Shown here piece by piece: positions 1 to 6,758 of a stretch of 23,329 bases of DNA; within the stretch, counting starts at the first letter, position 1, and each line of letters starts with the position of its first letter. The translations under genes were made by a program, and so were the position numbers. The notes under the pieces were generated by a model. The model was not told the DNA's origin, did not search any database, and saw only the letters and a program-made list of their open reading frames with translations. This DNA is from Candidatus Ethanoperedens thermophilum (GTDB taxonomy: Archaea; Halobacteriota; Methanosarcinia; Methanosarcinales; EX4572-44), in assembly GCA_012910725.1 (NCBI GenBank), contig WNEG01000029.1, forward strand, positions 12,733 through 36,061. Reading direction: 5' to 3'.

Positions 1-51
1 TGATTACGAAGTAATCAAGTGCACAGCAATCAAGTACGTTTAGTAATCAAG
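1..51. repeat. Mini-hairpin repeat cluster 1 (cut by window edge)
   Basis: A stem of TGATTAC and GTAATCA encloses a GAA loop at 1-17. It is followed by further AATCAAG-type half-sites at about 27-34 and 43-50. The same arms recur as a perfect hairpin at 11775-11795. The cluster begins directly after the rpl31e stop codon (minus strand), where archaeal genomes often continue into the aIF6 gene. It may form the 3' end of the operon transcript, or it may be an inserted repeat. The left edge is not visible. Confidence 0.6.
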
Positions 52-312
52 TTATGTTGAAAGTTCAGTTTCAACGACACCATCTCCTAATCTGATTGCC
101 CGAACTCGTATTTTTGATGGTGGTTTGGAACTGCCTCTTTCCCAGAGTTTCTCGTTTATGGTTTTATCAATTTTTATGTTACTTGCTTCTGTTTTCATGT
201 GCTTTTCAAGATAAACACGTACTTCCATAACAGCTCTCTTTGCACGTTTCCATCGCGGTGTTTTTTTTACATTTCTAAGCGGTATAGTGTATATTCGTTC
301 TAGTTCAGCCAT
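52..312 (-). CDS. rpl31e: 50S ribosomal protein L31e
   Basis: The 86-residue product matches the L31e family: a conserved start leading into RxYTIPLR, a basic stretch with PRWKRAKRAV at about 19-28, and the WERGSSKPPSKIRVRA block at about 57-72. L31e is a small protein of the large subunit near the peptide exit tunnel. The length is normal for archaea. It is the last visible gene of an rps19e-pdcd5-rpl39e-rpl31e operon and starts 17 bases after the L39e stop, consistent with co-transcription. Its stop codon is followed at once by repeat cluster 1. Identification is by family resemblance and gene order, both strong. Confidence 0.95.
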   Translation of the reverse strand: MAELERIYTIPLRNVKKTPRWKRAKRAVMEVRVYLEKHMKTEASNIKIDKTINEKLWERGSSKPPSKIRVRAIRLGDGVVETELST

Positions 313-329
313 GTTTTATTCACTCCTGT

Positions 330-482
330 TCACTCATTGAGACTATTACGTCTCCAGTTCCTGCGCTTGGGGTGGGTCGTTACTTTGCGGTTTGTTCTGA
401 TAATTGCCCATGAAGGAACTCGTTGATTTTGATTATGGGCTTTAGCCAATCGTTTCTTCTTTCCTTTTGTCTTCAAGCTCAT
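330..482 (-). CDS. rpl39e: 50S ribosomal protein L39e
   Basis: A 50-codon gene found by reading the gap between the PDCD5 and L31e genes. The product starts MSLKTKGKKKRLAKA, continues through NQNQRVPSWAIIRTNRK, and ends in HPKRRNWRRNSLNE. This is the characteristic L39e pattern: a very basic N-terminus, the RVPxW motif, TNRKV and the terminal RRxWRRxxL. L39e is a tiny protein that lines the large-subunit exit tunnel in archaea and eukaryotes. The usual family length is about 50 residues, so it is complete. It lies 18 bases after pdcd5 and 17 bases before rpl31e, the standard archaeal order. A GGTGT sequence a few bases before the ATG could serve as a weak ribosome binding site. Confidence 0.96.
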   Translation of the reverse strand: MSLKTKGKKKRLAKAHNQNQRVPSWAIIRTNRKVTTHPKRRNWRRNSLNE

Positions 483-500
483 TGTTATTCACACCTTTCA

Positions 501-827
501 TTATCTGCGCGTGATGCGCATGTCTCTTTTCACTGGCATCATTTGATTTAACAGTTTTTTAAGCTGTGCATCATCAATCTTGTTTTTTATCTTACCACTT
601 TGTGCAAGCTGTATAAGCTGTAATTCTATTTGTTCCACAAGCTCTGGTTTTGTCATCTTTAATGTGTTTAATCGTTCTCTTGCTTCAGGGGTCAAGGTTT
701 GGCGCATCGCTTCTTGCTTCCTTGCATCCATTTTTACAGCCGTTTGTTCCTGCTGTGCAGACATTGCTTGCTGTGCCTGCATTTCCTGTAAGCGCTGTCG
801 GCGAATCGCCTCAAGTTCGTCAGTCAT
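501..827 (-). CDS. DNA-binding protein of the PDCD5/TFAR19 family
   Basis: The 108-residue protein has a charged helical N-terminus rich in Glu, Gln and Arg (about 1-40). A conserved core follows, LTPEARERLNTLKMTKPELVEQIELQL (about 45-72), then the QSGKIKNKIDDAQLKKLL segment. The tail is basic. This is the PDCD5 fold, a three-helix bundle found in archaea and eukaryotes. Archaeal members bind DNA non-specifically in vitro, but their cellular role is unsettled. Position between rps19e and rpl39e is the classical archaeal arrangement and suggests expression with the translation machinery. Length is normal and nothing is missing. Confidence 0.93.
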   Translation of the reverse strand: MTDELEAIRRQRLQEMQAQQAMSAQQEQTAVKMDARKQEAMRQTLTPEARERLNTLKMTKPELVEQIELQLIQLAQSGKIKNKIDDAQLKKLLNQMMPVKRDMRITRR

Positions 828-850
828 ATCATAACACCTGTTTTTTATAT

Positions 851-1300
851 TCAGTATTTTTCAAGGGCAGGTAGTTCTTTCACAAGTTCTGTTTTTACTT
901 CAAAGGACGTATTGTCGAGGAAAGATTGACCTTTTGGAGAAATAAGACGTCCATCTTTCGAAGATTTAATAAATCCTGCTTTTTCCAATTGTTTAAGGGC
1001 TTCTCGTAGTATTGAACCGCTTCCTTTTTCAGAATGATGAGGTTTTGACCCATTATTCCTTTTTCCAGCATAAGCAGTTCTAAGTCTTGAGCTTCCAACA
1101 GGGCCATTCATGTATATTCGCCTGAGTATAGATGCACACCTTGTATGCCACCACGACGGATTGTCGGGAGGTAAGCCCCTGTTTACTCCAGTTTTTACAA
1201 ATGCTGCCCATGCAGGCAATCCAATCTCTTCTATCTCTTTTAATTTCTGTGAGACTTTAGTAATCAACTTCTCTGCTGGCACGTCATATACAGTTGTCAT
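851..1300 (-). CDS. rps19e: 30S ribosomal protein S19e
   Basis: The 149-residue product shows the S19e family signature: TTVYDVPAEKLI at the N-terminus, WAAFVKTG with the following RGLPP (about 31-45), WWHTRCASILRRIY (about 50-63), and GSILREALKQLEKAGFI (about 95-111). A C-terminal LISPKGQSFLD block follows. S19e is a small-subunit protein of archaea and eukaryotes needed for late 18S/16S maturation in eukaryotes. The start is supported by a GGTGA ribosome binding sequence 5 bases before the ATG and by an A/T box further upstream. It is the first gene of the operon that continues into pdcd5, rpl39e and rpl31e. The RNA-binding gene often found upstream in other archaea is absent here. Confidence 0.95.
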   Translation of the reverse strand: MTTVYDVPAEKLITKVSQKLKEIEEIGLPAWAAFVKTGVNRGLPPDNPSWWHTRCASILRRIYMNGPVGSSRLRTAYAGKRNNGSKPHHSEKGSGSILREALKQLEKAGFIKSSKDGRLISPKGQSFLDNTSFEVKTELVKELPALEKY

Positions 1301-1304
1301 TTTT

Positions 1305-1330
1305 TCACCATTAATGATATAAATAAATAA
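1305..1330 (-). promoter_or_regulatory. Promoter and ribosome binding site of the rps19e operon
   Basis: Read on the minus strand, an A/T-rich box with the core TTATTTATTTATAT (about 1317-1330) precedes a GGTGA motif (1305-1309) and the rps19e ATG at 1300. The box resembles an archaeal TATA element. The short distance implies a very short leader that would still contain the GGTGA motif only if transcription starts near the box. The exact start site is not determinable. Confidence 0.5.
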
Positions 1331-1385
1331 GAGAGGTCGCTTTATCTACACCATACTATTTACCCTTTTCGGCATATACACAACT

Positions 1386-1590
1386 CCGCACACTTTACAG
1401 TACAGTACTTGTGAAATGCTTAAATATGGTAATAACATAGTGATTAGTGATGTGAACGGTATCGCAAACATCAAACAGGATACTAACTGTGAGCCCCCCA
1501 CTGGTCGAGCAGTAACCCGGGCTATGGCGAGCCCATCGAGTGTAGAGAGCACGTCAAATGTGCCCGCGGGACATAAAAAAGAACGTGCTT
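1386..1590 (+). pseudogene. C-terminal relic of a transposase, possibly TnpB-like
   Basis: One plus-strand frame runs to a stop at 1588-1590 and reads QYSTCEMLKYGNNIVISDVNG, then IANIKQDT, and ends NVPAGHKKERA. The SDVNGIANI stretch resembles the RuvC-III motif of IS605-family TnpB proteins (DRDxNGAxNI), followed by the variable Gly/Thr/Ser tail typical of those proteins. There is no upstream catalytic domain, no zinc-ribbon pair and no tnpA gene, so if the reading is right this is a decayed remnant. Codons look GC-richer than in the flanking DNA. It could also be a chance frame; the antisense frame is open as well. Confidence 0.35.
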
Positions 1591-1593
1591 AAA

Positions 1594-1617
1594 TATCGTG
1601 TGGAAGTCCACATAAAA
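1594..1617 (+). repeat. Dispersed repeat module (TATCGTGTGGAA type)
   Basis: A 24-base segment beginning TATCGTGTGGAA and ending CATAAAA recurs at 23157-23180 with three or four substitutions in the middle. In this copy GTGGA and TCCAC form a small palindrome. At the second site it is immediately followed by the longer hairpin-bearing repeat, so this looks like the left module of a composite element that survives alone here. Confidence 0.5.
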
Positions 1618-1670
1618 GGTGGTTAAAATCCTGAAACCCACTGCTTACTCAAGCAAGTACATAAAAAGTT

Positions 1671-1949
1671 GTGATTAACATGGAAATCGAGATATTTGAT
1701 ATATTAGATGAAGTAGATGACTTCGGGCTGGACAAGGCAGAGAATGTGCGTGCCTTATTAACAGAAATCATTGAACAGGTGCGAGAGAACTCTTATGAAT
1801 TTCAAACAATTGAAACTGATCTGGTGATTAGTGAGAAGATGCCTGGGGTAAACACTGCCCAGTCGGACAATCTCCAGAAGATTATCAGATCTGAAAAGAA
1901 AGATACTCCTCCAGAAGCATTATTTGAGAGAATATTAGAAGTATTATAG
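1671..1949 (+). CDS. Small acidic protein of unknown function
   Basis: The product is 92 residues from the GTG at 1671, or 89 from the ATG at 1680 (MEIEIFDILDEVDDFG), which is the more natural start. I do not recognise a family. The N-terminal half is strongly acidic and predicted helical (EIFDILDEVDDF, then ALLTEIIEQVREN). The rest is hydrophilic, ending in PPEALFERILEVL. It has no cysteine, no signal peptide and no membrane segment. It lies 18 bases before a radical SAM gene on the same strand, so the two are very likely co-transcribed. It could be an accessory, chaperone-like or substrate protein of that enzyme, but nothing in the sequence decides this. Confidence 0.65.
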   Translation: MINMEIEIFDILDEVDDFGLDKAENVRALLTEIIEQVRENSYEFQTIETDLVISEKMPGVNTAQSDNLQKIIRSEKKDTPPEALFERILEVL

Positions 1950-1967
1950 GGTGCCATCGTTCTCAAA

Positions 1968-3386
1968 ATGAAGAAAGTTTTGTTAATAAATCCATCTGAA
2001 TATTATGAAACGTATTCTTCACTTTCCTTAATATATCTTGGAACATATCTGAGGGATAAGATAGATTGCACGGTTAAAATCGAAAGTATATGGAACAACA
2101 ACCTGAACAACCTGAATTCTTATGACATAATCGCTATCACATCGTATACTCCAGAAATTCCTTATGTAAAAGATTTTTCAGAAAGGATTAAAGAGCTGTG
2201 CGATGTTCCAATTATCGTTGGTGGGGCACATGCAAACGGGGACCCGGTCTCGTGTTTAAATGAATCCGCGTCCTTTGATATTATAAACGAGGGATTTGGC
2301 AGAGAACTGGCACTTATTGTAGAAGGAAAAGAAGAGTTAGATGATATTCCAAACATAACCTACAAAAAAAATGGTAAAATTAAACGAAATAAAACAGAAA
2401 AAACAAAGCCCATTGTCTTAGACATTATACCAGATAGAAACATTGATACCTACAGAAACAACGATCGGACATATCTTTTATCCTCGACAGGCTGTTCAAA
2501 TTTTTGTGATTACTGTGCATGCGTAAAGGATCGATACTACCTACGAGAAAAAGACTCGCTGATAGAAGAAATACAGGGATTAGATCCCAGATGCCTTGTT
2601 TTCTGTGATGACACACACCTGACAAACTCTTCAATACGAATGCTTGACTCTGTTTACAGCACGTGTGAAATACAGGAAATAAAAAAAGAATGCATGTTAG
2701 ACCCATTTTTTCTATCAACGAACTATCAAGAAATATTTGATTTTACCCGGCGAAACAATTACAGGGAGTTTTTTATTGGTGTTGAATCAAGCACATATTC
2801 AGGACGTAACAAGATTGGGAGAAAGTATAATGGGAAAATCAGAGGGGAAAGTTGTCATAAGAGAGAGGTAGACAGCATAAAAAAATTTATAAAAGAATTT
2901 GATGGAAGTCTCACGCTCAGCTACATCACACCACATCCTCTCATTGAAAAAAAAGAATTAATAAGTGACTTTATTGAGATGTTTAACTTTCTTAAAATAT
3001 TTCCTGCAAACGACAGCACGCATAATTTTATAAACTGGGATACATTGATTCCTTTTCCCGGAACACCTGTGAGAGAGCGCTATTATGATTATATCCAACC
3101 AGATAAACGAGTTGATTGGGAATCCTACAAGCCATCGTTTCCATTTTTATGGCAGTACAGAAATGATGATGTCAATCTCTGGCTGCACAAATTTATTCGC
3201 TCTTACAGAAATGCAGAACTGTTTATGAAAGACCTGACTGAATATGAAAAAATACAGTTTGTCGGGGGGCATAATTATACTGTTTTACTTGGCTTGAGCA
3301 TCCTGCTGGACAAACCGTTTTCAGAACTTGCAAAGAAAATTCCATGCTTTGATTACGAATACTGTAAAAAACTGCACACGACGTGA
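1968..3386 (+). CDS. B12-binding-type radical SAM protein
   Basis: The 472-residue protein has two recognisable parts. Residues 1 to about 135 look like a cobalamin-binding Rossmann domain (MKKVLLINPS start, SYDIIAITSY, then PIIVGGAHAN at about 81-90). From about 165 comes a radical SAM TIM barrel with the cluster motif CSNFCDYC at 176-183 (CxxxCxxC), which ligates the [4Fe-4S] cluster that cleaves S-adenosylmethionine. Later barrel strands are seen in FFIGVESS and LIPFPGTPVRERYY. Such enzymes do methylations, cyclisations or other radical steps; the substrate cannot be told. It follows a small acidic protein gene by 18 bases. Its stop codon lies inside repeat cluster 2, and the last residues (LHTT) are encoded by that repeat. 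Confidence 0.85.
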   Translation: MKKVLLINPSEYYETYSSLSLIYLGTYLRDKIDCTVKIESIWNNNLNNLNSYDIIAITSYTPEIPYVKDFSERIKELCDVPIIVGGAHANGDPVSCLNESASFDIINEGFGRELALIVEGKEELDDIPNITYKKNGKIKRNKTEKTKPIVLDIIPDRNIDTYRNNDRTYLLSSTGCSNFCDYCACVKDRYYLREKDSLIEEIQGLDPRCLVFCDDTHLTNSSIRMLDSVYSTCEIQEIKKECMLDPFFLSTNYQEIFDFTRRNNYREFFIGVESSTYSGRNKIGRKYNGKIRGESCHKREVDSIKKFIKEFDGSLTLSYITPHPLIEKKELISDFIEMFNFLKIFPANDSTHNFINWDTLIPFPGTPVRERYYDYIQPDKRVDWESYKPSFPFLWQYRNDDVNLWLHKFIRSYRNAELFMKDLTEYEKIQFVGGHNYTVLLGLSILLDKPFSELAKKIPCFDYEYCKKLHTT

Positions 3387-3515
3387 GTAGAAATAACCAG
3401 TGACTCTTGATTGCGCAAGCACTGCACAACTTCGTTGTGCAGAAAATTAACTCTTGATTCTCGATTGCGTTAGCAATCGAGTGCGCAAGCAATCAAGCAA
3501 TCAAGCAATCAAGGC
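3372..3515. repeat. Mini-hairpin repeat cluster 2, between convergent genes
   Basis: A composite array. It starts CTGCACACGACGTGA (3372-3386), runs through ATAACCAGTGACTCTTGATT (about 3393-3412) and a GCGCAAGC half-hairpin. A perfect 9-bp hairpin of CTGCACAAC and GTTGTGCAG with loop TTC follows (3422-3442). Next is a perfect 9-bp hairpin of CTCGATTGC and GCAATCGAG with loop GTTA (3460-3481), nested inside an outer pair CTTGATT (3453-3459) and AATCAAG (3491-3497). It ends in three tandem 8-mers of AATCAAGC type (3491-3514). The first 110 bases align with 23208-23320. The radical SAM stop (3384-3386) and the ilvD stop (3501-3503) both fall inside the array. Confidence 0.8.
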
Positions 3516-5183
3516 ATCATCAAGTACTGCACCCTTATCCGCACTACTTACTATTTTCTGGTATCGGCTCAAATATCCTTTGATTTCTCTTTGTGGTGGC
3601 TCCCAGCCTTTTCTTCGCTCCTTGAGAACTGATGAACTTAACTTTATGTTTAAGATACGTTTTGGGATGTCGATTTCAATCAAATCACCATTTTCAATGA
3701 GAGCGATTGGTCCACCATCTGCTGCCTCTGGTGTTACATGTCCGATACATGGACCGCGTGTGCCGCCAGAGAAACGCCCGTCAGTGATCAGTGCTACTGA
3801 ATCAATCAGTCCAGCACCAGCGATGGCTGAAGTTGGTGAGAGCATCTCACGCATGCCAGGGCCGCCGCGCGGTCCTTCGTAGCGGATGATTACTACATCG
3901 CCCTCGTGTATTTCTTTGTTTGTTATTGACCGCATACAATCTTCTTCACTGTCAAATACATGTGCTGGTCCAGTATGGGTTAACATTTTCTCACTTACGG
4001 CAGACTGCTTTACAACAGCACCAGATGGTGCAAGATTGCCTTTTAGTATTGCAATACCACCTTCGCTGTGCAGTGGTTTTTCGATGGTTGCAATTATCTC
4101 CCTGTTTGCTTTTGGATTAAGAATGATAAAATCTTCGAGGTTTTGTTTTAGCGTTTTGCCGGTTACTGTCAGGGCATCGGTGTTGAGTTTTAAAGTTAGT
4201 CGCTGCATTACTGCTTGCACTCCACCCGCCCTTTTGAAATCAAGGATGAATTTATTACCCCCGGGTCGAAGGCTTGTTAGATGTGGTGTGCTGCGACTTA
4301 AGTCATCAAATTTTGACAGTTTCAGGTCTATTCCAAATTCCCTGGCAGTGGCTATAAGGTGCAGTGTGGTATTGGTGCTGCCGCCAATTGCCATATCTAC
4401 CATGATGGCATTATCAAACGACTGCTCATTAACGATTCGTCGGGCACACAGGTCTTTTTCAAGAAGCTTCATTATTTGCATTCCGCTCTTCTTGGCAAGC
4501 CGTATTTTTTTAGCATCGGTGGCGTGATCGGTAGCACATCCGGGAAGGCTTAAACCGAGTGCTTCGGTCATGATTGACATCGTATTAGCAGTGAAAAGTC
4601 CAGCACAGGAACCAGCACCACAGCAAGCGCACTCTTCAAGTTCGTAGAGCTGCTGCTTTGTAATAGAACCACTTTGATAAGCTCCAACTGCTTCAAATAC
4701 TGAGATTACATCGCACTCTTCATCCCCTACAAACCCAGGGAGCATTGCACCCCCGGTAACAACAACAGTGGGAATATCCAACCGCCCGGCAGCCATTAAA
4801 TGACCTGGTATGATTTTATCACAACTTGGAATCATCACCATGGCATCGAATCTCTGTGCTTCTACCATCACTTCGATGCTGTCAGCAATAATCTCACGGC
4901 TTGGCAGCGAGTATTTCATGCCTTCATGCCCCATACAGATTCCATCACAGACCCCAATGGTGTTGAATTCAAAAGGTACTCCCCCGGACAGGCGAATGCC
5001 AGCTTTAACTGCCTCTGCAATCTTATTCAGATGAATATGCCCTGGAACGATTTCATTCCATGAGTTTACCACTGCTATAAATGGTCGATTAATTTCTTCA
5101 TCTATGATTCCTACGGCTTTGAGTAGCGAGCGGTGAGGAGCTCGCTCAAAACCTGATGTAACACTTGAACTTCTAAGCGACAT
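3501..5183 (-). CDS. ilvD: Dihydroxy-acid dehydratase
   Basis: IlvD dehydrates 2,3-dihydroxy-isovalerate and -methylvalerate, the third common step of valine, leucine and isoleucine synthesis. Seen here: FERAPHRSLLKA near the start, NSWNEIVPGHIHLN, GVCDGICMGHEGM, the SCDK cysteine, ECACCGAGSCAG with further cluster cysteines, GGSTNTTLHL, and LITDGRFSGGTRG followed by GHVTPEAADGGPI. The Gly in VPGH stands where the oxygen-stable [2Fe-2S] class has a cysteine, so an oxygen-labile [4Fe-4S] enzyme is likely (inference). I place the start at 5183 (MSLRSSSVTSGFERA), giving 560 residues, because family members start there and a TATA-like box lies just upstream. An ATG 7 codons earlier is possible. 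The C-terminal ALIA and the stop are encoded by repeat cluster 2. Confidence 0.96.
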   Translation of the reverse strand: MSLRSSSVTSGFERAPHRSLLKAVGIIDEEINRPFIAVVNSWNEIVPGHIHLNKIAEAVKAGIRLSGGVPFEFNTIGVCDGICMGHEGMKYSLPSREIIADSIEVMVEAQRFDAMVMIPSCDKIIPGHLMAAGRLDIPTVVVTGGAMLPGFVGDEECDVISVFEAVGAYQSGSITKQQLYELEECACCGAGSCAGLFTANTMSIMTEALGLSLPGCATDHATDAKKIRLAKKSGMQIMKLLEKDLCARRIVNEQSFDNAIMVDMAIGGSTNTTLHLIATAREFGIDLKLSKFDDLSRSTPHLTSLRPGGNKFILDFKRAGGVQAVMQRLTLKLNTDALTVTGKTLKQNLEDFIILNPKANREIIATIEKPLHSEGGIAILKGNLAPSGAVVKQSAVSEKMLTHTGPAHVFDSEEDCMRSITNKEIHEGDVVIIRYEGPRGGPGMREMLSPTSAIAGAGLIDSVALITDGRFSGGTRGPCIGHVTPEAADGGPIALIENGDLIEIDIPKRILNIKLSSSVLKERRKGWEPPQREIKGYLSRYQKIVSSADKGAVLDDALIA

Positions 5184-5204
5184 GATTGTTGAGCATGTAT
5201 ACAT

Positions 5205-5481
5205 AAATCATAAACCTTTTCAGATGGACACAATAAAAAGTGTGATTTGCATAACTTTTATGAAATTTTTATGGTCTAAAACCGATTACTTTAGTGGTGT
5301 GATACAAACAGCAACTTTAATAACCGATAAAGTATATGTTAGTAATATTACCATTTTCAGGAGGCCTGTTAGTGATAGACTGTCTGTTAACTCTTGTTTG
5401 CTGCGTAAATAAGGCGGATAATTGGTTTTTGTGAAAAAATTTTTAAAAACATTAAAAATATGTAATATAAGAGGATAAGAA
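5205..5481. other. Intergenic region between ilvD and hicBA
   Basis: About 280 bases between divergent genes. The ilvD-proximal end carries TTTATGATTTATG read on the minus strand, a TATA-like box that would give a near-leaderless ilvD transcript from 5183. The hicB-proximal end carries AATTTTTAAAAAC (about 5437-5449) as a TATA-like box and GAGGATAAG just before the hicB ATG as ribosome binding site. No gene, tRNA or repeat of the hairpin family was seen between them. Confidence 0.5.
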
Positions 5482-5703
5482 ATGAAATTCCAAGTTGTGA
5501 TTGAAGAAGATTTAGAGGATGGAGGATATGTTGTACATTGTCCAGCTCTCAAAGGGTGTTGGTCACAAGGAGATATGATAGAAGAAGCGTTAGAGAACAT
5601 AGAAGAGGCAATCGCCGGGTATTTAAAAACATTAAACGAAAGAGCGATGCGTGATGTTAAAATCCCAGATAAAACTATAATCAAAGAAGTAGCGGTGGTA
5701 TAG
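5482..5703 (+). CDS. hicB: HicB-family antitoxin (pair 1)
   Basis: The 73-residue protein has the HicB partial RNase H-like fold signature: a KFQVVIEEDLEDGGYVVHCP strand-turn-strand opening, then ALKGCWSQGDMIEEALENIEEAI. A short C-terminal tail lacks an obvious DNA-binding helix-turn-helix or ribbon-helix-helix. HicB proteins bind and neutralise HicA mRNA interferases. The partner hicA starts 4 bases after the stop, so they form one transcription unit in the antitoxin-first order. GAGG 8 bases before the ATG supports the start. A second, only distantly similar hicBA pair lies at 9962-10468. Confidence 0.85.
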   Translation: MKFQVVIEEDLEDGGYVVHCPALKGCWSQGDMIEEALENIEEAIAGYLKTLNERAMRDVKIPDKTIIKEVAVV

Positions 5704-5707
5704 AACT

Positions 5708-5953
5708 GTGGATAAGCTTCCTCGATGGTCAGGCAAAAAGATAATCAATATATTTGAAAAAGATGGTTGGACTGTGGATCGTATCGAGGGAAGCCATTAT
5801 ATCTTAGTAAAGGAAGGAACAGAGAATATCTTAGTTATACCGGTGCATGGAAAGAAACCAATAAAGATTGGACTCCTGAAAGGATTGATAAAAGATGCCG
5901 GGCTTATAAATGAGGAGTTTTTAATACTTTGTTATAACAAGAAGAGGAGATAG
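5708..5953 (+). CDS. hicA: HicA-family mRNA interferase toxin (pair 1)
   Basis: An 81-residue product from a GTG start at 5708. It shows the HicA double-stranded RNA-binding-like fold: LPRWSGKKIINIFEKDGWTV, the active-site block EGSHYILVK with the catalytic histidine (about residue 29), then LVIPVHGKKPIKIGLLKGLIKDAGL. HicA toxins cleave mRNA when not bound by HicB. The hallmark G-S-H and P-x-H-x-K elements are intact, so the toxin is probably active. The last residues, FLILCYNKKRR, are a non-typical basic tail. It directly precedes the promoter of rpiA. Confidence 0.87.
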   Translation: MDKLPRWSGKKIINIFEKDGWTVDRIEGSHYILVKEGTENILVIPVHGKKPIKIGLLKGLIKDAGLINEEFLILCYNKKRR

Positions 5954-5962
5954 AAGTTAGGG

Positions 5963-5989
5963 TTTATAAGCCTGCACTGGGATGCCCAG
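5963..5989 (+). promoter_or_regulatory. Promoter of the rpiA-hisA unit
   Basis: A TATA-like box TTTATAA lies at 5963-5969, shortly after the hicA stop. Expected transcription start is near 5990, which falls just after a small palindrome of CTGGG and CCCAG around ATG (5977-5989). This position excludes an rpiA start at 5982 and supports the internal ATG at 6060. Confidence 0.5.
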
Positions 5990-6059
5990 CTTTTCAAAGC
6001 GAGGTGGATGGGTTGATGTGTATGAATATCCGGTAATGTTGATTGAGGGAATTGTTGAA

Positions 6060-6755
6060 ATGTCGATTGAGCGAAATCTTGCAGGTGATCGTGCGAAGCA
6101 GATTGTCGGAGAATATGCAGCACATCTTGTTAATGATGGTGATGTTGTAGGTCTTGGCACAGGTTCAACTGCTGCCTATGCGATTAAAGAGCTTGGTCAA
6201 ATGATTAAGACTAACTTTAATATCCTTGGTATACCCACATCCTACCAATCACGTTTTCTTGCCATTGAATGTGGAATACCTCTTACCTCACTGGATGAGC
6301 ATCCAGTGCTGGACATTTCTATTGATGGTTCTGATCAGGTAGATAAGAAACTAAATGTCATCAAAGGTGGCGGAGGAGCACACATGCTTGAAAAGATTGT
6401 TGCACAGTCTTCGAAGCGGTATGTGATTGCAGTGGGTGAGGAAAAACTTACCGATCACCTGAACTCTTTTGTGGCAGTAGAAGTGCTTCCAGATGCTCTC
6501 TCTTTTGTCAGGGAGAGACTTAAAATCATTGGTGGAAAGCCTGTTCTTCGAAGTGCTGTCAGAAAGGACGGACCAGTGATCACAGATCATGGCAACTTCA
6601 TCCTTGATGTTGATTTTGGAGTTATTGGCTTTCCAGAGAAACTTGCAGCAGAGTTATCATGCTGCACTGGTGTGATGGAACACGGTATCTTCAGTTTTGT
6701 AAACGAAGTGTGTGTTGGAAAAAAAGATGGCAGCATCGATGTACTGAGGAGATGA
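6060..6755 (+). CDS. rpiA: Ribose-5-phosphate isomerase A
   Basis: RpiA interconverts ribulose 5-phosphate and ribose 5-phosphate in the cytosol. From the ATG at 6060 the protein is 231 residues, the usual family length. An upstream in-frame start at 5982 would add 26 atypical residues. Signature blocks are GLGTGSTAAYAI (about 31-42), SIDGSDQVD with catalytic aspartates (87-95), KGGGGAHMLEKI containing the catalytic glutamate 111 (102-113), and GEEKL with the substrate-binding lysine 129. It is followed 3 bases later by hisA. With HxlB elsewhere in the window it would complete a ribulose-monophosphate route to ribose 5-phosphate, which archaea lacking the oxidative pentose phosphate pathway use. 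Confidence 0.95.
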   Translation: MSIERNLAGDRAKQIVGEYAAHLVNDGDVVGLGTGSTAAYAIKELGQMIKTNFNILGIPTSYQSRFLAIECGIPLTSLDEHPVLDISIDGSDQVDKKLNVIKGGGGAHMLEKIVAQSSKRYVIAVGEEKLTDHLNSFVAVEVLPDALSFVRERLKIIGGKPVLRSAVRKDGPVITDHGNFILDVDFGVIGFPEKLAAELSCCTGVMEHGIFSFVNEVCVGKKDGSIDVLRR

Positions 6756-6758
6756 GAT

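Noticed and set aside
1346..1552. Minus-strand ORF with a CKVCG motif
   Set aside because: It has one CxxC only, unusual composition, no ribosome binding site, and lies antisense to the more plausible transposase relic.
3223..3492. Minus-strand ORF through the end of the radical SAM gene
   Set aside because: It is antisense to a gene with clear motifs, and its start region is hairpin repeat sequence.
3372..3515. CRISPR array
   Set aside because: The repeats are short palindromes with variable arms and no regularly sized unique spacers; no cas gene is present.
3454..4527. Plus-strand ORFs opposite ilvD
   Set aside because: The opposite strand encodes a full-length IlvD with all motifs; these frames are by-products of its codon use.
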